From a virus, in IMG/VR virus record IMGVR_UViG_3300018080_000594, positions 1 through 23,725 of that record: a stretch of 23,725 nt of DNA; one strand, given 5' to 3'. Under the pieces are notes generated by a model. It was not told where the DNA came from. It made no database searches and was given only the letters and a program-made list of their open reading frames with translations. A program made the position numbers and the translations under genes. Of this stretch, positions 16,125 through 22,463 are shown piece by piece (the first letter of the stretch is position 1; each line of letters starts with the position of its first letter).

Positions 16125-17201
16125 TTACCAAATAAATTCAGCAGCAGTTGCGATAGTAATGCCAAAAGCATCATCGTAAGTGGCTGTACCTGTATCCCCA
16201 ACTACGGGCGCAGTACCGTCAGAATCAGTGAAATACAACACAACTTGGTTGAGTGTTCCGGCAGGTGCAATACCTGTAGAGGTTGGCCAGTTGTGTTCGT
16301 ATTCAATAGTTACCTTGTCGTAGAAGTAGCCTTTAGTAGTGTACAAAGGCATGTTCTGAGGCAAGTACATACGGTTAAAGTTACCGTATCTTCCACGAGT
16401 ACGAATTTCCTCCCCAGCTACTTGCCAGTCATTACCTACTCCAAGAACTTGTCCTGTAATGGTGCAATCTACGGGGGTGGTATCTTGGCTGAGATTTTGG
16501 ATAATCAACTCAAACACCAATCCTGGGTGAATTGCAGTAATAACAATGTCAGTGCCTACGTCTGCTGCAGTTACCATTTTAGATAAAAGAGGGTGAGCAG
16601 CAATTGCGTTTTGTACTGCAGTTACGTTTCCAGCAGCATCTGCATCACTAACGTCTGGAATAACAACACTCATGTTGATTGCCTTGTGGTTAGTGGTGTT
16701 AAATGCTCCAAGAGGAAAGTCTACAAACAGATTCAACCCTTCTTGATCATAAAAACTCAAGTAATCAGTTGGAGTACTTTTTACAATAAATTTGAAATTG
16801 TACTCATCATTGTCGAGAGCTCCTGCTACGTTTAACGTCGCATCTGCAATAGTAGCTTTAGTTCCTACAAATGCTTGATAAGGATCGTATTTAATACGAC
16901 GAATGTTTCGTGTATTAATCATCGGAGTAGCAATTGGGTTACCTGAAGTACCTTGAACAAATTGCAAGTTGTTGTACAACCACAACGGATTTGCAATAGC
17001 TGCAAGGCTTTCACCAGTATCCAAATCTGTCAAGTCAGCGGTAGCTTGGTACAAGGCTGTATTTACATAAGCGCCTGCCCCAGAGTTACCTGCAAGATTC
17101 CAGATTCCAATTTCAGGAGTACTTGCAATACCTGTAAAAGATGTGCCTGACTCCAAAACGTCGGTGTTTGAAATAAACACCTGTGATAAATTAGTTCCCA
17201 T
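16125..17201 (-). CDS. Probable abundant virion structural protein, 358 aa
   Basis: No named family is recognised with certainty. The N-terminus (MGTNLSQVFISNTDVLESGT, PEIGIWNLAGNSGAGAY) and the arginine-rich middle (NTRNIRRIKYDPYQAFVG) read like a soluble, mixed alpha/beta structural protein; there is no signal peptide or membrane segment. The C-terminal part contains RTRGRYGNFNRMYLPQN and a strand-rich YFYDKVTIEYEHNWP block. The gene is visibly richer in G+C and C-ending codons than its neighbours, a trait shared here only with the major capsid gene, and it ends at a strong terminator. Both suggest a very highly expressed virion component, such as a capsid auxiliary or major tail/appendage protein. 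No Shine-Dalgarno precedes the ATG; the leader is A/T-rich. Confidence 0.6.
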   Translation of the reverse strand: MGTNLSQVFISNTDVLESGTSFTGIASTPEIGIWNLAGNSGAGAYVNTALYQATADLTDLDTGESLAAIANPLWLYNNLQFVQGTSGNPIATPMINTRNIRRIKYDPYQAFVGTKATIADATLNVAGALDNDEYNFKFIVKSTPTDYLSFYDQEGLNLFVDFPLGAFNTTNHKAINMSVVIPDVSDADAAGNVTAVQNAIAAHPLLSKMVTAADVGTDIVITAIHPGLVFELIIQNLSQDTTPVDCTITGQVLGVGNDWQVAGEEIRTRGRYGNFNRMYLPQNMPLYTTKGYFYDKVTIEYEHNWPTSTGIAPAGTLNQVVLYFTDSDGTAPVVGDTGTATYDDAFGITIATAAEFIW

Positions 17202-17244
17202 TTTAATTGTTTTTTTAGGGATTAAACATTAATTGATTGATTAA

Positions 17245-18363
17245 TTATTCACTTTCCATTGTTTCTATGGATTGTGATTGATACCTAGGGTCTTGTATTC
17301 CCTCTAGTATGCTTTTTATAGTCATTTCTACGATTTCTTGATGTGTGTGCTCTGGTAGTTCACACCCAACACCAAGAATTCGATTCATTCTTTGCGGTTT
17401 TCTTATGTATGTTACTCTTGCACCTGTTACAATAAATTCGTCGTTTGTGTAAATTTTAATGAAGTTTTCATCAAATGTATACTTAGGCTTCGTAGATTTA
17501 GTTGTGTTAAATGGATCTTTTAACAGAGTGTAGATGTCGTCTAATTGAACATAGTTGCAAGCAACTACTCTTTTTGTAACCTTTACTCCAGACGGCACAG
17601 ATCTTCTTCTAAGTACGTGCTCTTCGTGTGTTTCCATTGGTACTGTTTGAGTATCTCCTGTTACAGGGTTTTCCCAAACTAATGTAATTGTTAAAGGTCC
17701 TGCAAATATTTCAGTATTTATTTTTAAGTAGATTTCGTTGCTATCTACTGTTGGTGTAAACTCTACTGTTCCTCCGTAGTTACTTTCTACTGAGAGCACT
17801 GGTAAGCAGCAGTTATTAGTATAATTATTAGAATCTAAAAGTTGATCATAGGTCAGTCCCGTATTACTTTGAATAATTGTTATTGGGTTATTAGACTCTA
17901 ATTGCATTTGTATTTCTGTAAGTATATACCCAGTTGTTGGGGGTGTGATACTTATTCTTTGGTAGGCAAATGTAGCTGTTGTTGTTTGAAATGTCGTAGG
18001 CCTACAAGCATCAGACACTACAGCTCTCAAATTTATTAAAAATAAGTAGTCATTTGGGAGAGCTACAATATCTGTAAAGTGTGGGCTATCTAACACATTC
18101 TCTGCTAGTACAATACCATCTAACTCAAATGTGTTTATTAGTGCCGATGATACTAAATTTCTAAGGTCATCAATTCTTTTTTGAGATTGCTCAAATCCTT
18201 TTCTGTATTTATTGCCTAATGGGGTGTACCTCTGTTTGATAAATCTATCCATAGCAGAGTTTAACTCATGGTCAATTTCCTGAGGTAAAAAGTTGTCAAC
18301 CTGGAAAGATGCAATTTTTTGCACTCCCAGGTTGACAGCTATATGCATTTCGCTTATTGTCAC
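17245..18363 (-). CDS. Head-to-tail connector / ring protein, 372 aa
   Basis: The N-terminal helical region (AVNLGVQKIASFQVDNFLPQ, INHELNSAMDRFIKQ-like with EIDHELNSAMDRFIKQRY) and the C-terminal CELPEHTHQEIVEMT helix are the two ends I associate with ring/connector proteins of crAss-like phages. In such proteins helical ends form the ring core and a variable beta domain is inserted between, here about residues 95-255 (Thr/Asn-rich, including NNCCLPVLSVESNYGGTVEF). The start is GTG at 18363 in a GTGA overlap with the upstream gene; an ATG at 18348 is the alternative. It would sit under the portal as part of the neck. Confidence 0.65.
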   Translation of the reverse strand: MTISEMHIAVNLGVQKIASFQVDNFLPQEIDHELNSAMDRFIKQRYTPLGNKYRKGFEQSQKRIDDLRNLVSSALINTFELDGIVLAENVLDSPHFTDIVALPNDYLFLINLRAVVSDACRPTTFQTTTATFAYQRISITPPTTGYILTEIQMQLESNNPITIIQSNTGLTYDQLLDSNNYTNNCCLPVLSVESNYGGTVEFTPTVDSNEIYLKINTEIFAGPLTITLVWENPVTGDTQTVPMETHEEHVLRRRSVPSGVKVTKRVVACNYVQLDDIYTLLKDPFNTTKSTKPKYTFDENFIKIYTNDEFIVTGARVTYIRKPQRMNRILGVGCELPEHTHQEIVEMTIKSILEGIQDPRYQSQSIETMESE

Positions 18364-19166
18364 TTTAGTTCTTTAAGTTGAGCCCTCATAGCGTTTACTG
18401 CGCCTGAGTTCTTTTTATTTTTAAAGTATACAATTGTGTCAGTAATATTCTCTCCGATAGTTTCATCAATGTAAATATGTTGATTCCCAATCAAACGAAT
18501 TACTCCATACTCAATCATTTCTGAAATTTCAGATCTAATTTCTAGATCTTTATCTATAGCGTATTTTAAGAATTTCGCAGCATTTTGGTTTTTAATGTCG
18601 TACAACATGTTTTCAACCTCCATGTCTGTTAAACTTTCTGGTTTAGATCCGGCAGACAGTACTCTAAGTAGCATCCGCATTTTATCTACATTACCTGTAA
18701 GTTTGATGAATTCTTTATCAGCTTCTTTAGATATTTTAACCGCAGCATTCTTTTTAAGAAGATCTTTCTCTGGGTCGTATATGTAAAACTTTTTACGCCC
18801 ATCTTTCTCCATCTCTTCTTTAGTAGAAGCTACAAGTCTGTGTTTAAGACACCATTGGTAAGTTAAATAATCTATTGGGTTAAATGGGTTGCCTTCCTCA
18901 TCTTTACTGATGTCTAATTCTACACCTTCAAATGGAACTTTGACTCTCATAGATGCCCAAAATTCTTTTTCTTTTTTAGGCCATTCAACATGTCCGTAAG
19001 GTACATCAATAATGTCCTTTAAAAGTATTTTTGCTTCTTCGCCCTCTACTCCTTTAAGCGGTTGACGTCCTACATAAATAGAGCCAATTGTTACTTTAGC
19101 TCCTGCTCGAATCTCTTTTGGGAGGTGATTCAAAACCTCTTTGCGTCTGATAATAATTTTTCTCAT
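18360..19166 (-). CDS. Conserved-looking virion-block protein of unknown function, 268 aa
   Basis: I do not recognise a family. The protein is Lys/Glu-rich and soluble. It starts with a basic strand (MRKIIIRRKEVLNHLPKE), has a FNPIDYLTYQWCLKHRLVAS segment near residues 90-110, a helical central part (ADKEFIKLTGNVDKMRMLLR, LYDIKNQNAAKFLKYAI), and a C-terminal region with EMIEYGVIRLIGNQHIYIDE. It has a single Cys. It lies directly after the major capsid gene and before the connector gene with a GTGA overlap, which suggests a neck, head-completion or assembly role. The ATG at 19166 is preceded by an A-rich leader (CTAAAAAAAGAACA) without a Shine-Dalgarno. Confidence 0.55.
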   Translation of the reverse strand: MRKIIIRRKEVLNHLPKEIRAGAKVTIGSIYVGRQPLKGVEGEEAKILLKDIIDVPYGHVEWPKKEKEFWASMRVKVPFEGVELDISKDEEGNPFNPIDYLTYQWCLKHRLVASTKEEMEKDGRKKFYIYDPEKDLLKKNAAVKISKEADKEFIKLTGNVDKMRMLLRVLSAGSKPESLTDMEVENMLYDIKNQNAAKFLKYAIDKDLEIRSEISEMIEYGVIRLIGNQHIYIDETIGENITDTIVYFKNKKNSGAVNAMRAQLKELK

Positions 19167-19211
19167 TGTTCTTTTTTTAGTTTAAGAATAACTAGGATTT
19201 ATAGTAAAGTT

Positions 19212-19253
19212 GGTTTTGAAAGGAGGGCTTTTACACCCCCCTTTCTGCAAACC
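19212..19253 (-). terminator. Strong post-capsid hairpin (terminator-like, lacks U-tract)
   Basis: On the minus strand 19245-19236 pairs with 19227-19218 over 10 bp (one G-U), with an 8-nt loop at 19235-19228. An outer 5-bp stem joins 19253-19249 to 19216-19212 across a small asymmetric internal loop. The structure begins 10 nt past the major capsid stop codon. No U-run follows (the sequence continues AACTTTACTATAAATCC), so it is not a textbook intrinsic terminator. It may protect the 3' end of a processed capsid mRNA or attenuate read-through into the neck genes. Confidence 0.5.
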
Positions 19254-19262
19254 AAACACAAA

Positions 19263-20684
19263 TTACGATGCAACACACTGAAGATCTAAGCTGGTGTCAA
19301 AGCGACGAAGCAAGACGCCTGCAGTCTTTAGCATGTGAACAGAAGCACCGTCAATATCTGATGCACGGGTATCAGTAGAAGTAAATCCGTTAGGAACTAC
19401 TGAACCTGCAACGCACCAACGAAGCATTTCACGACCTTTTTTGTTGATCATTTGAAGGTTGTTTTGACCGTCGTAAGTTGATTGGTCAACAAACACCATT
19501 CTGTATGATTCAAGTGGGAGGCCTGATTCTGGGTGCTTATTAGAAGCTTGAGCCACCGGGCCGTGGTCAAACAATGGAACTTTAACTACGTTAACTGAGT
19601 GACCATCAATGTGATCATAAGAAGTAAAGTAGCCAGTAATTCCAAGGCTTCTACCACTACCAGTGATGAACTTAGCTTCAGTAGTTTGAAGATAATTATT
19701 ACCTGAACCGCTGTAGTAGTTGCGTAGTGCGCGATCAAATTCACGAGCCCCACCAATACCTGTAAACAATGTTACTTGTTTGTCAGTAGCGTCAGTCATA
19801 CCGTAGAACAAATCACCAATAACATCCTCAATTTTAGACTGAGTCAAAGTTGAGTAAGTATCTTTGTTGATAATTTGCTCAAAGAGACCTGGACCTGAAA
19901 TTACAGGCTGGCCGTTCTCATCCAACATTTGGTTAACACCATTGTTGTCATAAGTTTTTTCACCATACCAGTAGTACATTTCACACTCTTCTTTGAACTT
20001 GAGCATGTGACGATATTCTTCATAGTCCATCCAAAGCTTAGTAGTGCGGCCTTCTTTCATTGGGAGTTCGAACTGTGCTACGTAATCTTTAGCGTTACCT
20101 GCAAAGTGGTAAGATTTACGAATCGTACCAATTTTAGAACGAACGAGACCTGGAGCTGCCCAGTTAGAAGCATTTCCACGAGAGAAGTCAACACCTACGT
20201 TTGCGTAAAGCATACCAAAGAGAGCGCCTGCGGCAATATCTGCACTTGGCATAGATGATTGGTCAGGAGATACAAGCTTGAGTTTGTACTCATAGCCGCC
20301 TGATACTGGTTGTGGTTCTGCCATAATACGCGCTAGTACCCCGGACTGAGATACAAGTGTGTAAGGGAAAATGAACCATTTGTCAGGGAATACTACTGTA
20401 AAGATAGCACCACCTGCTCCTGTACCTGTAGATGATACTACTGGGCGTACGTTTACTTCGTGAGTTTTTACTCGGTACTCATACTCGAAGCGATCAATAG
20501 ATTTAGTGTTACCCACACCTTCGGTCAAAAACGAGAGAGGAAATTTCTTTTCTTCTCGTCCTGCCAGGTGAGTAATAATTGGGGAGAGCTCTTCGGGCTT
20601 CTCCATGAGAGCATTGACCAACGAGTTTGTGTCGGTCATCTGCTGGTCGTTGTAATAGGTTTTAAGAACCTGCATTAAAGCCAT
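19263..20684 (-). CDS. Major capsid protein, crAss-like HK97-fold type, 473 aa
   Basis: Length, position after an acidic scaffold gene, and the C-terminal pattern RASDIDGASVHMLKTAGVLL then DLQCV match the major capsid proteins of crAss-like phages as I recall them. The N-terminal arm (MALMQVLKTYYNDQQMTDTN) and the PLSFLTEGVGNTKSIDRFEY segment precede what would be the E-loop and P-domain regions. Aromatic-rich EECEMYYWYGEKTYDNNG and FYGMTDATDKQVTLFTGIGG lie in the central A/P domains. The gene is clearly richer in G+C than most neighbours and uses many C-ending codons, as expected for the most abundant virion protein. It is flanked by a 35-nt A/T-rich leader without Shine-Dalgarno and a strong downstream hairpin. 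An HK97 fold is inferred from family knowledge. Confidence 0.85.
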   Translation of the reverse strand: MALMQVLKTYYNDQQMTDTNSLVNALMEKPEELSPIITHLAGREEKKFPLSFLTEGVGNTKSIDRFEYEYRVKTHEVNVRPVVSSTGTGAGGAIFTVVFPDKWFIFPYTLVSQSGVLARIMAEPQPVSGGYEYKLKLVSPDQSSMPSADIAAGALFGMLYANVGVDFSRGNASNWAAPGLVRSKIGTIRKSYHFAGNAKDYVAQFELPMKEGRTTKLWMDYEEYRHMLKFKEECEMYYWYGEKTYDNNGVNQMLDENGQPVISGPGLFEQIINKDTYSTLTQSKIEDVIGDLFYGMTDATDKQVTLFTGIGGAREFDRALRNYYSGSGNNYLQTTEAKFITGSGRSLGITGYFTSYDHIDGHSVNVVKVPLFDHGPVAQASNKHPESGLPLESYRMVFVDQSTYDGQNNLQMINKKGREMLRWCVAGSVVPNGFTSTDTRASDIDGASVHMLKTAGVLLRRFDTSLDLQCVAS

Positions 20685-20719
20685 GATATTCTAGTTATTT
20701 AATTGTTAGTTGCCTATGT

Positions 20720-21805
20720 TTAAAAAAGCGCGGTCATGTCCAGATTGTCTGGATCAAATTCTTTTGGTTGTCTACTTTGTTTTGAAGCGCTTTTAACTCG
20801 TTCTTGATTTTTAGTAATACGTTCTTTCAAGTTTTTAGCGCTTACAGTTTTAGCTTTTGTGTTAATGATGTCTTCAAGTTTAAATCCGTTGTACATCAAA
20901 TAGTCCATAGCTAATTTTACCTCTAATTGTGCTTCAGCGTAATCAATATCTCTTTGAGTTTCTCCGTTTTTACCTACAGGGTCAGAGATATAGTCAAAGA
21001 ATTTAGATTTATGTTTATCAGGAATTCTAATACCTGCAAACTCATTTCCAGATTCTATGGTTTGTGCAACTCCTTCCCAGAACTTATCGTTTTCTTCTTG
21101 AATACGTTGCTGCTCTTGTTTTTGTTGTTCAACAAGAGTTTGTCTATATTCTTCTTGAGCTTTAGCTAACGCTGATTGAGCGAGTGTTGCCTTGTTGTAC
21201 AATTTTCCAGAATCTTCGTAGTCTTCAAGCATTTCTTGAATAAACTGTTCGTCGTGTCCTCTAAGTTGTAGATATTGTGATAACACTACTTTTTGTGAGT
21301 TTACATCTTTTTCACTGATTTTAAAGTTATTATAATCAGTGTTGGGATTGTATGCTTCAAAGAACTTTTTGGAGTCTCCCCCAGCTAATACATAATCAAG
21401 ATGTTTTTGAATATCTGGAAATTGCTCAAACAATCTATTTAGTTGCTCTTCTGCAATTTGTTGTCCAAGATCTTTAGTAAACTCTGTCAGTCCTTCGACT
21501 GTATCAGCATATTCATTTTCTAATTCAAAACCAAGAGTTTTAGCAATTTCACTTGCTACAGAGTCTAAACTTGAATCTTCATCATCGGCATCGTCATTTT
21601 CATCTTCAAGTTGGTCTTTAGAATCGTCGTCTTCAGAATCGTCTGATGTTTTAGAATCATCTTCATTATCATCTTTTTCTTCTTCAACTTTGACTTCCTC
21701 TGTTTTTTCTTCTTGATAAAGAAGTTGTTCATCTTCTTGAATCGAATCTAATCCATCTCCTAGAACGTTTTCTAGAGAAAGTGAGTTTAAATCTAATTTT
21801 TCCAT
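20720..21805 (-). CDS. Acidic head scaffold-type protein, 361 aa
   Basis: The gene sits immediately upstream of the major capsid gene, the usual position of a scaffold. Residues 20-80 are almost entirely Asp/Glu/Ser (for example KTSDDSEDDDSKDQLEDEND). A helical middle follows (ASEIAKTLGFELENEYADTV) with a Gln/Glu coiled coil near 210-245 (ALAKAQEEYRQTLVEQQKQE). The end is basic and then short hydrophobic (KSASKQSRQPKEFDPDN to TALF), a likely capsid-binding tail. Disordered acidic N-terminus, coiled coil and basic C-terminal helix are standard features of tailed-phage scaffolds. No protease motif is visible. A TAnnTTTG promoter-like element lies 17 nt upstream of the start. Confidence 0.7.
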   Translation of the reverse strand: MEKLDLNSLSLENVLGDGLDSIQEDEQLLYQEEKTEEVKVEEEKDDNEDDSKTSDDSEDDDSKDQLEDENDDADDEDSSLDSVASEIAKTLGFELENEYADTVEGLTEFTKDLGQQIAEEQLNRLFEQFPDIQKHLDYVLAGGDSKKFFEAYNPNTDYNNFKISEKDVNSQKVVLSQYLQLRGHDEQFIQEMLEDYEDSGKLYNKATLAQSALAKAQEEYRQTLVEQQKQEQQRIQEENDKFWEGVAQTIESGNEFAGIRIPDKHKSKFFDYISDPVGKNGETQRDIDYAEAQLEVKLAMDYLMYNGFKLEDIINTKAKTVSAKNLKERITKNQERVKSASKQSRQPKEFDPDNLDMTALF

Positions 21806-21821
21806 TGTGTTAGTTGTTTTA

Positions 21822-21829
21822 CAAAAGTA
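21822..21829 (-). promoter_or_regulatory. Bacteroidota-type -7 promoter-like element upstream of the scaffold gene
   Basis: The minus-strand sequence TACTTTTG matches the TAnnTTTG -7 consensus of Bacteroidota primary-sigma promoters and ends 17 nt before the scaffold ATG at 21805. A clear TTTG -33 element is not present at the expected spacing. It lies in the 88-nt gap between the 189-aa gene and the scaffold gene, one of the two largest gaps without any ORF. A promoter here would give extra transcripts for scaffold and capsid. One 8-mer is weak evidence. Confidence 0.35.
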
Positions 21830-21837
21830 TTTAAAGT

Positions 21838-21860
21838 ATTTTATAGCTTAACTATAAAAT
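21838..21860. repeat. Perfect 9-bp AT-rich inverted repeat
   Basis: ATTTTATAG at 21838-21846 and CTATAAAAT at 21852-21860 are exact reverse complements separated by five bases. The stem is almost entirely A-T, so as RNA it would be weak. On DNA it could be an operator or part of a promoter, since it lies just upstream of the TAnnTTTG element. On the minus strand it also contains TATAAAAT, a sigma70 -10-like string. Confidence 0.6.
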
Positions 21861-21893
21861 TATTTATTATAAGAGTTATTAAATATATAGCAC

Positions 21894-22463
21894 TTAGTAC
21901 ATTTTAGGGGCTTTATATTTTGATTTTTTGTCCCCAGGTTGATATTTTATAGAAGCTCCACCTTTTTTGTACTTTATTAACCCAAGTTTGTTAATTTCAT
22001 CGTAGAATTTACTGTATGCTGAAGGATCTGCCTGTGTAGTTACAGTCCCTCCTGATTGGGCAGCAGGAGTTTCAATAACTGTCCCTCTTTGTGGGCCCAT
22101 TGGGAGATTAGCAATGCCTGGGGGGACGTTCTCATATGATTTTACCAAATGTCCCTGCTCATCATACTTCTCTATATTTATTGGGGCTTTCATCCCCACA
22201 GTGTTGAATGGGGTATTAGGAGAGACGTTAGGGAAAACCATTTGAGCTGGAAGTTCAGCTTGAGAACGTCCTCTCAGGCCTTGCTGTTGTTGCTCTGGAG
22301 TTGCAGCTACTTCTACGTTTTGATTTTTTTGATTTCCTATACTTTGTACAAACTCTTGCAGTATTGCAGGATTTGCAAGTACATCTACAACAGATCCTTT
22401 AAACCCAAGTTGCTGAGCTTGTCTTGTTTGTTGTAGAATTTCTTTTCTTTCTGCATTAGTCAT
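21894..22463 (-). CDS. Small head-block protein of unknown function, 189 aa
   Basis: I do not recognise a family. The protein starts with a Gln-rich helix (MTNAERKEILQQTRQAQQLG), has a Pro/Gly/Gln-rich, probably disordered middle (AATPEQQQQGLRGRSQAELP, NVPPGIANLPMGPQRG), and ends with a basic Lys/Tyr tail (IKYQPGDKKSKYKAPKMY). It overlaps the portal gene by 8 nt. Short basic-tailed proteins between portal and scaffold in crAss-like phages have been found as minor head proteins; that role is inferred from position. The KYKKGGASIKYQPGDKK segment is of the Lys/Gly kind also seen in the basic protein at 6804-7334. Confidence 0.5.
   Translation of the reverse strand: MTNAERKEILQQTRQAQQLGFKGSVVDVLANPAILQEFVQSIGNQKNQNVEVAATPEQQQQGLRGRSQAELPAQMVFPNVSPNTPFNTVGMKAPINIEKYDEQGHLVKSYENVPPGIANLPMGPQRGTVIETPAAQSGGTVTTQADPSAYSKFYDEINKLGLIKYKKGGASIKYQPGDKKSKYKAPKMY

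Noticed and set aside
16086-16586. Plus-strand open frame of 166 codons
   Set aside because: It begins inside the terminator hairpin and runs antisense to the 358-aa gene, whose higher G+C reduces stops on the opposite strand.
17228-17245. ATTAAT-TGATTG-ATTAAT repeat in the gap before the connector gene
   Set aside because: It is short, A/T-only at the arms and only 18 nt long; chance in a low-complexity spacer is likely.
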